DNA of 36,600 nt from an uncultured bacterium (GCA_903859215.1 CAIOLW010000202.1:1-36600), one strand, 5' to 3'; shown: positions 15,963 to 24,492, numbered from the stretch's first letter. The notes: generated by a model not told the origin, from the letters alone. Program-made: numbers and translations.

Positions 15963-16685
15963 CTACGGCAACGCGGTCGTCGCCAACATGAGCGCCAAGC
16001 CCAGGCAAACCACCAACCTGAGGTTCGACCGGGACATCCGCGGCCGCGGTGACCGCTGGCGATTCGCCCGGTTGATCGCCGATTGAACCGGCACCAGGCA
16101 GAGGCACGCGCCATGCACGGTGAGGTTCGCGATGATCGGCCCATGCTCACTATACCACAAGCTGCCCACCGCTCCGCCGATGGTCAGCGCCACCCAGGTC
16201 GTTGCCAGCAGCCCCGCCGGGAACGCGGGCGGCCATGTGCTTCCCAGTTGTTGGTCGCGGCGAATGCGCCGGAACAGCGCGTGCATCCAGAAGACGTTCA
16301 GGTAGGCACGCCAGAAGGGCGTCATCGGCTCGCGGTCGCGGTCACGAAGATAGCGCCAGTTGCGGTAACACCAGTACAGTTGGAAGAAGCCGCCGCTCAG
16401 CAATTCCAGGAGGAAGAGGTTCGCGATTCCGATGTGAAGGAACCACGGCTCGCGCATCTCCTGCGTGGGCTCCGGCAGGCGCTCGGCAGGGTCCACGGCG
16501 GGCCAGGCGATCGGCGTGCCGTCGCCGAGTCCGTCCACATGGGAGACCAGCGCCCAGCCAGGGAGTCCATCGGTCCACACCCAGGTGCGCTGGTTCAGTT
16601 CGCCGGCGACCAGTTTCCCACGCAGGATCGCCTCGCTCACCGGTCCGGCCCTGTTGTGATCGGCGATGTAGTACCATTGCCGCAT
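15963..16685 (-). CDS. GYF_2-domain membrane protein
   Basis: The product has 240 residues, from ATG 16685 with GAGGA five bases upstream. Residues 3-50, QWYYIADHNRAGPVSEAILR ... WVWTDGLPGWALV, form a GYF_2-type domain (pattern W-Y-Y ... G-P ... W ... G-x-x-x-W). Such domains are often fused to bacterial membrane proteins and are thought to bind partners. Four hydrophobic stretches follow: LFLLELLSGGFFQLYW, GLLATTWVALTIGGAVG, LTVHGACLCLVPV and LRLVVCLGLALMLATTAL. The first two are separated by a basic region with WRYLRDRDREP and LNVFWMHALFRRIR, which resembles DUF4234-like integral membrane proteins. It is a single gene, and its partner and function are unknown. The start is safe because the GYF pattern begins at residue 3. 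Confidence 0.75.
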   Translation of the reverse strand: MRQWYYIADHNRAGPVSEAILRGKLVAGELNQRTWVWTDGLPGWALVSHVDGLGDGTPIAWPAVDPAERLPEPTQEMREPWFLHIGIANLFLLELLSGGFFQLYWCYRNWRYLRDRDREPMTPFWRAYLNVFWMHALFRRIRRDQQLGSTWPPAFPAGLLATTWVALTIGGAVGSLWYSEHGPIIANLTVHGACLCLVPVQSAINRANRQRSPRPRMSRSNLRLVVCLGLALMLATTALP

Positions 16686-16837
16686 GGCGTCCTCTGCAGC
16701 GCGGGATCCGCTGGCATTCATGGCCCGGGCGAGGCGATGCGATCATGCGTGCACGATATCACGGCGCGCGGTCAAGGGTCAATCGAGCGAAGCCGGCCTT
16801 GTTGATCGCCACGATGCCCCGCAGGGGATGGGCTCGC

Positions 16838-16916
16838 CGCGCCGACGATCGAGCGGATCCTCGATCACATCGGTGAGCCCATGCAGACACCTGCGGTGCT
16901 GCCGGCGCAAGTCGCC
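16838..16916 (+). mobile_element. Scrap of IS91-like transposase C-terminus
   Basis: About 79 bases translate to APTIERILDHIGEPMQTPAV and on to LPAQ. They match the intact copy around 12890 (APTIERILAHIGEPTQPPAV). Neither the upstream part of the transposase nor the terminus is present. It is in the same orientation as the other copies and lies just outside the 3' end of the aldo/keto reductase gene. Confidence 0.7.
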
Positions 16917-16929
16917 GCGCTCCACGTCG

Positions 16930-17913
16930 TCAGCGATCAATCGCCTTCATAGCCTGTTCCGCATACCGCTCACCCAGGGCGATGCCCTCGGGGAACGCCT
17001 GCTCGAGCTGGCGGCACTCCTTGCCGCTGAGGTCGATCTCCAGCGCCGCGATGTTCTCCTCGAGGTACTTGATCCGCTTGGTGCCGGGGATGGGCACGAT
17101 GTCGTCGCCCTGCTCAAGCACCCACGCGAGCGCGACCTGTGCGGGCGTGCAGCCCTTCTGCGCCGCGAACGTCGTGACGGCCTCGGCCAGCTTCTGGTTG
17201 GCGGCGAAGTTGTCGCCGGCGAAGCGCGGGTGGTTCATGCGGAAGTCGCCTTCGGCGAAGTCGCCCTGCGACTGGAAGCGCCCGGTCAGGAAACCGCGGC
17301 CCAGCGGGCTGTAGGCGACGAACGTGACGCCGAGGTCGCGGCAGGCGTCGAGGACCTCGGCTTCGGGGTCGCGCGTCCACAGCGAGTACTCGGTCTGCAG
17401 CGCGACGATCGGGTGCACGGCGCAGGCGCGGCGCAGCGTGGCGGGCGCGGCCTCGGACATCCCCAGGTAGCGCACCTTGCCCTCGGTGACGAGGTCGGCC
17501 ATCGCGCCCACGGTGTCCTCGATCGGCACGTTCTTGTCGACGCGGTGCTGGTAGTAGAGGTCGATGACCTCGACGCCCAGGCGCCTGAGGCTGGCCTCGC
17601 AGGCCTCGCGCACGTATTCGGGGCGGCCGTTGACGCCCAGGAACTCGCCGTTAGGCCCGCGCATGTTGCCGAACTTGGTGGCCAAGACGACCTGATGGCG
17701 ACGATCGGCGATGGCGCGGCCCACCAGTTCCTCGTTGCGGCCGCAGCCGTACATGTCGGCGGTGTCCAGGAAGTTGGCGCCGAGCTCGATGGCGCGGTGG
17801 ATGACGGCGATCGACTCGCTGTCGTCGCCGGCGCCGTAGAATTCCGACATGCCCATGCAGCCGAGGCCGAGGGCGGAGACTTCGAGATCGGGGGCGAGCT
17901 GGACCGTGCGCAT
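16930..17913 (-). CDS. Aldo/keto reductase
   Basis: The 327-residue NADPH-dependent oxidoreductase is full length for the family and starts at ATG 17913, six bases after AGGAGG. The fold signature [13 protein letters not shown] opens the barrel. The catalytic tetrad is Asp50 in FLDTADMYG, Tyr55 in the same motif, Lys80 in ATKFG and His123 in YYQHRVD. Late cofactor-binding motifs are [12 protein letters not shown] and [13 protein letters not shown]. It most resembles the cytoplasmic group that reduces small aldehydes and ketones, similar to plant auxin-induced-type and YajO-like reductases. The physiological substrate cannot be told. It is divergent from the tagged secreted-protein gene at 18096, across a 182-bp promoter region, with no operon partner. 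Confidence 0.9.
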   Translation of the reverse strand: MRTVQLAPDLEVSALGLGCMGMSEFYGAGDDSESIAVIHRAIELGANFLDTADMYGCGRNEELVGRAIADRRHQVVLATKFGNMRGPNGEFLGVNGRPEYVREACEASLRRLGVEVIDLYYQHRVDKNVPIEDTVGAMADLVTEGKVRYLGMSEAAPATLRRACAVHPIVALQTEYSLWTRDPEAEVLDACRDLGVTFVAYSPLGRGFLTGRFQSQGDFAEGDFRMNHPRFAGDNFAANQKLAEAVTTFAAQKGCTPAQVALAWVLEQGDDIVPIPGTKRIKYLEENIAALEIDLSGKECRQLEQAFPEGIALGERYAEQAMKAIDR

Positions 17914-18032
17914 GGGTGGCCTCCTGCCGTGGTGAGCTTGATGTGCCCTTAAGACTAGTCAGGATATGGCGGTTCGCAAAGGGCTCCATTCGTGGCGTGC
18001 CGGTGAATTGCGAAATCATGACCAAATTAATA

Positions 18033-18041
18033 TGGTATAGT
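18033..18041 (+). promoter_or_regulatory. Extended -10 promoter element TGGTATAGT
   Basis: TG-G-TATAGT lies in a locally AT-rich stretch about 55 bases before the start of the secreted-protein gene at 18096. No strong -35 is seen at the right distance; extended -10 promoters can do without one. Confidence 0.45.
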
Positions 18042-18095
18042 GTTGCGCGGCCTTCCTGCCGCCGCCTTTCTCCCCGGACGTCACGGAGTCCCCTC

Positions 18096-18662
18096 ATGCG
18101 CCACCTGTTAGCCCTACTCGTGTTCGTTATTCTGCTCGCCGGCGTCGCCCAGGCCCAGGTCACCAATGGTTCCTTTGCCGGCGGCCTGTCCAGCTGGGGC
18201 ACGGCCACGACCCTCAACGCGACCTTGACCCCCAGCGCGTTCGGCTCGCCGGCGAACTCGGCCCAGTTCAGCGCCAACGGGTCGATCTTCAACACTCCGA
18301 TCGGGACCGCCACGCTGACGCAGACCTTCGGGTGCGGCAGCAGCTTCGAGAACGGCTTCTGCATGATGTCCCTGGAATACAACTTCGCGCACAACATGGA
18401 CGCCGCGGCGCGGATCACCGTCCTGGTCGACGGCAATCCCGTCTACACGGCCGATCACAGCGCGAATCTCAACGCCTTCGTCCCGGTGACGTTCACGGCG
18501 GGGTGCGGGCTGCACCAGCTTGCGATCACCGCGTCGTTCATCAGCGGGAACGCGCTTTCCTCGTGGAGTTTCTGGGTCGACAACGTCACGGCGTCGTGCC
18601 AGCCGTCGGAGGTGCCGACAGAGGCGGGCACTTGGGGGTCGATCAAGGCGACGTATAGGTAG
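18096..18662 (+). CDS. Small secreted beta-sandwich protein with C-terminal TWGxIKATYR tag
   Basis: The 188-residue product starts at ATG 18096, eight bases after GGAG, with a signal peptide (MRHLLALLVFVILLAGVAQA). The mature part begins QVTNGSFAGGLSSWGTATTL, the usual opening of carbohydrate-binding-like jelly-roll domains (N-G-x-F ... W). It continues with ATLTQTFGCGSSFENGFCMM, ARITVLVDGNPVYTAD and FWVDNVTASC, so one beta-sandwich domain fills the protein. After a short PTEA linker it ends TWGSIKATYR, the same kind of tag as at 4353 and 14677. It is probably an exported binding protein; ligand unknown. A palindromic repeat directly follows the gene. Confidence 0.75.
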   Translation: MRHLLALLVFVILLAGVAQAQVTNGSFAGGLSSWGTATTLNATLTPSAFGSPANSAQFSANGSIFNTPIGTATLTQTFGCGSSFENGFCMMSLEYNFAHNMDAAARITVLVDGNPVYTADHSANLNAFVPVTFTAGCGLHQLAITASFISGNALSSWSFWVDNVTASCQPSEVPTEAGTWGSIKATYR

Positions 18663-18685
18663 GGAGAGGCGCGCGGCGGACCCTG

Positions 18686-18717
18686 GACTTGCGCCGGACT
18701 TGCGCCGGCGCAAGTCC
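18686..18717. repeat. Palindrome ACTTGCGCCGGCGCAAGT, copy B, with an extra half-site
   Basis: The 18-bp palindrome at 18698-18715 is flanked by GG and CC, extending the symmetry to 22 bases. An additional half-site, GACTTGCGCCGG, precedes it at 18686-18697. It lies 24 bases after the stop of the tagged protein gene. It could form a hairpin in the transcript or bind a dimeric protein. Confidence 0.6.
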
Positions 18718-18755
18718 GCGGAAGTCGTGTCGCCGCGCCGGCGCCGGGCATCTCC

Positions 18756-18784
18756 TTGTTCAATGATGTGATTTCTGGTATGAT
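18756..18784 (+). promoter_or_regulatory. Putative sigma70-like promoter TTGTTC-17-TATGAT with extended -10
   Basis: The -35 TTGTTC is at 18756-18761 and the -10 TATGAT at 18779-18784, preceded by TGG, with 17 bases between. The propeller-like protein gene starts at 18852, about 68 bases downstream. Spacing and match are good for this GC-rich background. Confidence 0.55.
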
Positions 18785-18851
18785 CCACTCCTGGTTCGGC
18801 GACCGCCGCCGTCGATGCGTCCGACCACGCCCAATCCGGGGAAGTGTCACC

Positions 18852-21260
18852 GTGAAGAACGCCCACGCCAGTTTCCGGGGCTTCGTCCTGCTCCTGGTCT
18901 GCCTGCTGTGCGCCTCGCCCTCGTGGGCCCTCTGGCCGAAGGACGGCGCCCTGCCCCTGGCGAGCTTCAACTCCTCGCCCTATGACGCGCGCACGGTGTC
19001 CGACGGCGCAGGCGGGTCCATCGTCGTGTGGTGGGACTGGTATCCCGGGGGCACCAACCTGGTGGCGCAGCGGCTGGATCCGTATGGCCGCAAGCTGTGG
19101 TCGAACGCGGGCGTCATGGTGGCGCCCGGCAACTGGTACCAGGGCGCCGCGCGCACGGTCAGCGACGGCAACGGCGGAGTGATCGCGGTCTGGGTGGACA
19201 GTCGCTTCGGCCCCAACCGGGTCTTCGCGCAGCGCATCGACACGACGGGCCAGTTGCGCTGGGGGTCGACGGGACTCGCCTGCTCGACCGGCACGGCCGC
19301 GCAGTCGTACCCGAGCCTGGACATGGACGGAAGCGGCGGCGCGGTCATCGCCTGGCAGGATGCCCGCAGCGTCGGTGACGATGTCTATGCCCAGCGGATC
19401 AGCGCGAACGGCGCGTTGCTCTGGGGGGCTGGCGGCACAGCCGCCGGGTCCGGGACCGGCAACCAGATGAGCCCCAGCATTGCCGGCGATGGAGCGGGCG
19501 GCGCGTTCGTTGCTTTTCACGACGATTTCCTCGGCACGAATACCAACATCCTGTGCCAGCGGCTCGCCTACGACGGAAGCCTCTATCTCAGCTCTGGCGG
19601 CGTAGGCGTGTGCGTCGCCGCCGGTCGGCAGTACAACGCCCACGTCATCAGCGACGGCACGGGCGGAGCCCTCATCGCCTGGCGGGACCAACGCCTGGGA
19701 TCCGAGACGCTCTATGCCCAGCGTATGACCGGTGGTGGCGTCGGCGCATGGGCTGCCGACGGCATTGCCGTCGGTACGCAGCTGAACTTCGAGCCGGACC
19801 TGGTCAGTGACGGCAACGGCGGCATGTTCGTGGCCTGGGAACAGAGCGCAAGCGGCAATTCCGACCTGCGCCTGCAGCACGTGACGCGCGACGGCGCGTT
19901 CCTGTGCGCGGCGGGCGGCGCGCCGGTCTGCACGCTGTCGTCCAACAGCCAGCGGCCGCAGGTCATCGCCGATGAAAATGGCGGCGCCATCGTCGCCTGG
20001 CAGGATGATCGCCAGGTAACTCCCGACATCTACGTGCAGCGGCTAGACGGCGTGGGCGCCGCTTCGTGGACGACGAACGGCGTCGTGCTCTGCGCGGCCA
20101 ATTCGTATCAGCAGGATCCCGACCTGGCCAGCGACGGCGAGGGCGGCGCCATCGTCGCGTGGCAGGACTGGCGCGACCAGCAGCCGCGCATGGCGGCCCA
20201 ACGCGTGGATCGTTTCGGCAATTGGGGCCTGCCCGCCGCGGAAATCCGCAACGCGCGCGACGTGCCCGGCGACCAGGGCGGCCGCATCAACCTGTCCTGG
20301 TATGCGAGCCGGCTCGACCCGTGGCCCAGCCAGCAGGTCGCGCGGTATACGCTGTGGCGCGCGATGGCGCCCGGGGCCAAGTCGGCCGCGTTGCCGGGCA
20401 AGGCCCGCTTCGTGACCCCCGACGACGTGCCCGCGACGGTGGAGCCGGCGGTGTTCCGTCGCGAGACCGTCGACAAGCGCATCTTCTTCTGGGAAATGGT
20501 CGGCACGGTGGATGCGTACCACCTGTCCGGCTACGGCGCGACGGTGGCGTCGCTGTGGGACTCGACGGCGGCGGCGCCCGGGGTGCAGTACTTCCAGGTG
20601 ATTGCGCACGGGACCGACCCGTCGCGGTTCTGGATCTCGGCCCCGGACAGCGCGCGCTCGGTCGACAACCTGGCGCCGGCGGCGCCGCTGGGGCTGGCCG
20701 GCGCGCTGGCGACGCTGCCGGCGGGACTGGCCCTGGACTGGCGGCGCTCTCCCGAGACGGATCTGTCCCACTATGCGCTGTACCGGGGGGCGAGCGCGTC
20801 CTTCGTGCCCGGTCCGGGGACCCTGGTCGCTGCGGTCACCGACACGTCGTTCACGGACGTCGGCTGGCCGGGCGCGGGGACCTGGTACAAGCTCGCTGCC
20901 CTGGACATCCACGGGAACGAGAGTACGGTCACTGTCCTGGCCCCGGGCGCCGTGGCGGCTGCGCCGGATGGTTTGCCGCGCCTGGTGACGTCCCTGGCGC
21001 CCGTCCAACCAAACCCGTTCAACCCGTCAACGCGCATCGCATGGTCGCTGGCCGAGAGCGGTCCGGTGAGCCTGCGGATCCACGACGCGTCCGGGCGTGT
21101 CGTGCGCACGGTGGTCGCGGGGGTGCAGGCGGCCGGTCCGGGCTCGTGGGTCTGGGATGGTCGCGACGAGGCGGGTCGTCCCGCGGCCAGCGGTGTCTAC
21201 TATGTACGGCTGTCGGCGGGCGGGAAGGTGCTGACGCAGAAGGCCACGCTGGTGAAGTAA
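18852..21260 (+). CDS. Secreted eight-repeat propeller-like protein with Fn3-like and FlgD/Ig-like C-terminal domains
   Basis: The product has 802 residues from GTG 18852, nine bases after GGGGAAG, with a signal (FRGFVLLLVCLLCASPSWAL). Eight tandem repeats of about 52-55 residues follow. Each has the pattern DGxGGxxVAWxDxR ... xxxAQRxxxxGxxxW, for example SDGNGGVIAVWVDSRFGPNR and DGEGGAIVAWQDWRDQ. Eight such units fit a single beta-propeller. Residues about 500-710 form beta-rich Fn3-like parts (LDWRRSPETDLSHYALYRG). The end is a FlgD-like domain: PVQPNPFNPSTRIAWSL, VSLRIHDASGRVVRTV, VWDGRDEAGRPAASGVYYVR and KATLVK. It is exported and probably surface-attached. Its own promoter lies at 18756, and the next gene follows in the same direction after 80 bases. 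Repeat recognition is firm; function unknown. Confidence 0.8.
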   Translation: MKNAHASFRGFVLLLVCLLCASPSWALWPKDGALPLASFNSSPYDARTVSDGAGGSIVVWWDWYPGGTNLVAQRLDPYGRKLWSNAGVMVAPGNWYQGAARTVSDGNGGVIAVWVDSRFGPNRVFAQRIDTTGQLRWGSTGLACSTGTAAQSYPSLDMDGSGGAVIAWQDARSVGDDVYAQRISANGALLWGAGGTAAGSGTGNQMSPSIAGDGAGGAFVAFHDDFLGTNTNILCQRLAYDGSLYLSSGGVGVCVAAGRQYNAHVISDGTGGALIAWRDQRLGSETLYAQRMTGGGVGAWAADGIAVGTQLNFEPDLVSDGNGGMFVAWEQSASGNSDLRLQHVTRDGAFLCAAGGAPVCTLSSNSQRPQVIADENGGAIVAWQDDRQVTPDIYVQRLDGVGAASWTTNGVVLCAANSYQQDPDLASDGEGGAIVAWQDWRDQQPRMAAQRVDRFGNWGLPAAEIRNARDVPGDQGGRINLSWYASRLDPWPSQQVARYTLWRAMAPGAKSAALPGKARFVTPDDVPATVEPAVFRRETVDKRIFFWEMVGTVDAYHLSGYGATVASLWDSTAAAPGVQYFQVIAHGTDPSRFWISAPDSARSVDNLAPAAPLGLAGALATLPAGLALDWRRSPETDLSHYALYRGASASFVPGPGTLVAAVTDTSFTDVGWPGAGTWYKLAALDIHGNESTVTVLAPGAVAAAPDGLPRLVTSLAPVQPNPFNPSTRIAWSLAESGPVSLRIHDASGRVVRTVVAGVQAAGPGSWVWDGRDEAGRPAASGVYYVRLSAGGKVLTQKATLVK

Positions 21261-21340
21261 CCCGCATCGGCATGAGGGCCGAGTGGACATGTGCGCGGGC
21301 CATTTGACCGGCGCGAATGCATTCAGAGGAGGCCCCGGAC

Positions 21341-22777
21341 ATGAGATGTAACTTGTTTTTTGACAACAGATTGACGGTGGCCTGGGTGCTGGCGAGTGTA
21401 TTGTGCCTGCTGACCGTGGGAGCGTCGCCGGTCGCGGCGCAGGATCTCGACGGCGACGGCTGGTCCGTGGCCGATGGTGACTTGCATGACGTGCCCGGCG
21501 GGTTGTGCACCTCGCCCGAGCTTGTCAACCCGGGCGCTTTCGACATTCCCGGCAACGGCATCGACGACGACTGCGACGGGATCATCGACAACCCCGTGGC
21601 CAACGACTGCAGCGGCGCCGCGCAGATTTCGGGTGTGGATGGGCCGGCCCTGGCCCAGGCCATGGACCTGTGCGCGGTCACGACAGAGAGTCCGCCGCTG
21701 GCTGAGCGACGCTGGGGGCTGGTGTCGGCCGAACTTCGGCGCTCGGAGACCGTCGCGACGGCGCCCGCCCAGGTCCAGGTCGCCGTCAGCGCGGGCTTCG
21801 GCAGCGGCTTCGCGCCGCAGGGCCAGGCTACACTGGCCGTGCTGTCCACGGGGACCGCGCGGGATGCGGACGAACCGGGCTACATTCCCCCGGCGCCGGG
21901 CTTCTCGGACGCCACCAACAGTTCGCTGCCGCCGGCGGCATTCGTCGCGGCCCATGGAGGTCGGCTTATCTCCGGCTACAGCGGATGTGCCCTGATTCCC
22001 GGCACCAATCCGGTCTATGATGGTGTCCTGCTGCGCCTGAGGGTGCGCGTGCCGACAAATGCCAGTGCGCTGAGCTACAACTTCGCGTTCCTGACATCGC
22101 AGTTTCCCGACATGTGCACGCAGTTCGCAGATCACTTCCTGGCGCTGCTGACGACCGGCGCCGCCGGCATCCCGGCCGATGGCAACATCTCGTATGATTC
22201 GCTGAACCATCTGGTCACGATCCAATCCCTCTTTCCGGAATACTGTGTGCCACAGTCCGGATTCACGTGCCCGTACGGCAGTGCAGCCTTGCAGGGCACC
22301 GGCTATGATCCCGCCGGGGACGGCGCGACGAGGTGGCTGGCGACCGATGCGCCCGTGGTCCCGGGCGAGGTCATCACGCTGTCGTTCTTCATCTTCGATG
22401 TCGGCGACCACGGTTGGGACTCGACCGTGCTGCTGGATAACCTGCATTGGCGCTTCCTGCCGCAGGCGCCGTTGTCGGGTGTGGGTGATGGCCTGCCGGG
22501 CGCGTTCCGACTGTTCCCGGCGGCGCCGAACCCGTTCAATCCCGTGACGACCCTGTCGTTTACCCTGCCTGTCGCCGGCCCGGTGCGATTGACCGTGTTC
22601 GACCTGGGCGGGCGGTTGGTTGCGACACTGGTCGACGGATCCCTGGATGCGGGCACGCATTCCGCCGTGTGGGATGCGCGCGATGGTGATGGGCGGTCCC
22701 AGGCTTCGGGCGTCTACATCGCGCGGTTGGAGGCCGGCGACCGGTCGCTGAGCACGCGTCTCGTCCTGCTGGAATAG
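21341..22777 (+). CDS. Secreted choice-of-anchor L domain protein with FlgD/Ig-like C-terminus
   Basis: The product has 478 residues. ATG 21341 follows AGGAGG by eight bases and gives a signal peptide (VAWVLASVLCLLTVGASPVA). The mature N-terminus carries calcium-binding-like loops, DLDGDGWSVADGD and NGIDDDCDGIIDN. Residues about 85-390 match the choice-of-anchor L domain: ALAQAMDLCAVTT, WGLVSAELRRSE, LRVRVPTNASALSYNFAFLT and SQFPDMCTQFADHF ... GDHGWDSTVLLDNLHW. This domain occurs in exported proteins that end in various anchors; here the anchor is a FlgD-like domain (PAAPNPFNPVTTLSFTLP, WDARDGDGRSQASGVYIARL, LVLLE). It follows the propeller protein on the same strand and may share its transcript. 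Likely surface-exposed; function not known. Confidence 0.85.
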   Translation: MRCNLFFDNRLTVAWVLASVLCLLTVGASPVAAQDLDGDGWSVADGDLHDVPGGLCTSPELVNPGAFDIPGNGIDDDCDGIIDNPVANDCSGAAQISGVDGPALAQAMDLCAVTTESPPLAERRWGLVSAELRRSETVATAPAQVQVAVSAGFGSGFAPQGQATLAVLSTGTARDADEPGYIPPAPGFSDATNSSLPPAAFVAAHGGRLISGYSGCALIPGTNPVYDGVLLRLRVRVPTNASALSYNFAFLTSQFPDMCTQFADHFLALLTTGAAGIPADGNISYDSLNHLVTIQSLFPEYCVPQSGFTCPYGSAALQGTGYDPAGDGATRWLATDAPVVPGEVITLSFFIFDVGDHGWDSTVLLDNLHWRFLPQAPLSGVGDGLPGAFRLFPAAPNPFNPVTTLSFTLPVAGPVRLTVFDLGGRLVATLVDGSLDAGTHSAVWDARDGDGRSQASGVYIARLEAGDRSLSTRLVLLE

Positions 22778-22820
22778 GTGACCCTGGCGAGGTTGACGAG
22801 CACCGAAGACGCCGCTGCGA

Positions 22821-22850
22821 TTGACAGCGCCTGTCCAACAGGGCTAATTT
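22821..22850 (+). promoter_or_regulatory. Putative promoter of the ten-gene operon: TTGACA-18-TAATTT with a dyad in the spacer
   Basis: TTGACA (22821-22826) and TAATTT (22845-22850) are 18 bases apart, 50 bases before the fdrA start. Between them CCTGT (22830-22834) and ACAGG (22838-22842) form a short inverted repeat, a typical place for a repressor operator. The dyad is only five bases per arm, so the operator is tentative. Confidence 0.55.
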
Positions 22851-22899
22851 GCGCATGTTCTTGGCTGCGTTGAAGGTACGGTGACGGAAGGTCCCGGTC

Positions 22900-24492
22900 G
22901 TGAACGTGCTCGTCCGTAAGGACGCCTACTTCGATTCGGTCGTGCTCATGCTCCTGAGCCGCGATTTGAAGAATCGCCCCGGCGTCACCGACGCCGTCGT
23001 GGCCATGGGCACGCCCATGAATCTTGATCTCCTGTCATCCCTTGGCTGTTCAACTGCCGATCTCGCGGGCGCGACACCCGCTGACCTGGTCATCGCCGTC
23101 GATTGCAGCGACCCGGCCCTGGCGGCGGCGACGCTGGCGGCGGCGGAGGCTGAACTGGCCCGCAAGCGTCCTGCCGCGAGCGGCGCTGATGGCGCGGGCG
23201 CGCGCGAACCTTCGACTTTGGACGGCGCGCTGGCGCAGATGCCCGGCGCGAACGTCGCGGTCATCTCCATCCCCGGCGCCTATGCCGCGCGCGAGGCGCG
23301 CCACGCGCTCGACCGCGGCCTGCACGTCATGCTGTTCTCCGACAACGTCACGCTCGAGGAAGAGATCGCGCTGAAAGAGCAGGCGCGTTCGCTCGGCCTG
23401 CTCTTGATGGGGCCCGACTGCGGGTCGGCCATCATCAACGGCAAGCCGCTGTGCTTCGCGAACGTGGTGCGGCGCGGGCCGGTGGGCGTCGTTGCGGCGT
23501 CGGGCACCGGGCTGCAGGAAGTGACCGTGCTGGTCGATCGCGCGGGGTCGGGCATCAGCCAGGCCATCGGCACCGGCGGGCGCGACCTCAAGAACGAGCG
23601 CGTGGGCGGCGCGACGATGTTCATGGGCATCGAGGCGCTGGCGCAGGATGCGGCGACGACGGTGATCGTCGTCGTGTCGAAGCCGCCGGCGCCGGCGGTG
23701 GCGGCGAAGGTCGTGGCGGCGCTCGAGGCGACGGGCAAGGACGCGGTGGTGCACTTCATCGGGCTGTCCGTCACTGCCGATGCCCGGTCCGGCAGTCGCG
23801 TGCGGCATGCCGCGAACCTGGAAGAGGCGGCTGCGCTGGCCGTCTCTATCGCCGAGGGGTGCGCGTGTGGGGCGGGCGGCTTCACGTTGCCGTTGCGCGA
23901 GATCGACGCGCTGGTCGCGCGCGAGGTCGCGGGCATGGCGCCTTCGCAGCGCTACCTGCGCGGGTACTTCACCGGCGGCACGCTGGCCGACGAGGCGTGG
24001 CTGGTGCTGCATGCGGCCAACGGCGCGGTGTACTCGAACAACCAGACCGATCCTGCGTTCGTGTTGCCCGATCCGAAGGTGTCTGTCGGGCACACGGTCG
24101 TGGACCTGGGCGACGACGTGTTCACTGTGGGTCGCCCGCATCCGATGATCGACCCGTCGACGCGCACCGAACGCATCGATGCGGAAGCGCATGACGCTGC
24201 GATCGCCGTCATGCTGGTGGATGTCGTGCTGGGGTATGGTTCGCACGCCGATCCGGCGGGGGCGCTGGTGCCTTCGTTGGCGGCGGCGAAGGCGGCGGCG
24301 GTTGCGCGCGGGGGCTACCTGGCGGTGGTGGCCTCGGTCACCGGGACGCCGGGAGATTTCCAGGGCTTTGCGCAGCAGCAGGCGAAGCTGGAGGCGGCGG
24401 GCGTCATCGTGATGCCGTCGAACTACCAGGCGTCGCAGTTGGCGATGCGCATCGTCGAAGCGGCTTCGGCGCAGGTCGGAGGTGCGCGATGA
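22900..24492 (+). CDS. fdrA: FdrA/AllF-like protein (acyl-CoA-synthetase-like, transcarbamoylase component)
   Basis: The 530-residue product matches FdrA (AllF in E. coli), built like succinyl-CoA-synthetase subunits. Clear landmarks are NVLVRKDAYFDSVVLMLLSR at the N-terminus, HVMLFSDNVTLEEEIALKE, LLMGPDCGSAIINGKPLCFA and VGVVAASGTGLQEVTVLVDR ... GISQAIGTGGRDL. Near the end comes VFTVGRPHPMIDP. In E. coli it is reported to act with AllG and AllH as an oxamate carbamoyltransferase in allantoin breakdown, giving carbamoyl phosphate and oxamate. It starts at GTG 22900, eight bases after GGAAGG, and is first in a ten-gene operon behind the promoter at 22821. The next gene overlaps its stop by four bases (ATGA). 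Cytoplasmic. Family is certain; oxamate as substrate is not shown here. Confidence 0.9.
   Translation: MNVLVRKDAYFDSVVLMLLSRDLKNRPGVTDAVVAMGTPMNLDLLSSLGCSTADLAGATPADLVIAVDCSDPALAAATLAAAEAELARKRPAASGADGAGAREPSTLDGALAQMPGANVAVISIPGAYAAREARHALDRGLHVMLFSDNVTLEEEIALKEQARSLGLLLMGPDCGSAIINGKPLCFANVVRRGPVGVVAASGTGLQEVTVLVDRAGSGISQAIGTGGRDLKNERVGGATMFMGIEALAQDAATTVIVVVSKPPAPAVAAKVVAALEATGKDAVVHFIGLSVTADARSGSRVRHAANLEEAAALAVSIAEGCACGAGGFTLPLREIDALVAREVAGMAPSQRYLRGYFTGGTLADEAWLVLHAANGAVYSNNQTDPAFVLPDPKVSVGHTVVDLGDDVFTVGRPHPMIDPSTRTERIDAEAHDAAIAVMLVDVVLGYGSHADPAGALVPSLAAAKAAAVARGGYLAVVASVTGTPGDFQGFAQQQAKLEAAGVIVMPSNYQASQLAMRIVEAASAQVGGAR

Noticed and set aside
18114-19880. A 588-codon minus-strand frame across the tagged protein and propeller genes
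   Set aside because: It spans two plus-strand genes with good starts, signal peptides and repeats, and itself shows no domain.
5545-22777. FlgD-like ends as proof of a type IX secretion system
   Set aside because: The PNPFNP/ASGVY ends resemble type IX C-terminal domains, but no secretion-machinery gene is in the window and many phyla with such ends are not shown to have that system.
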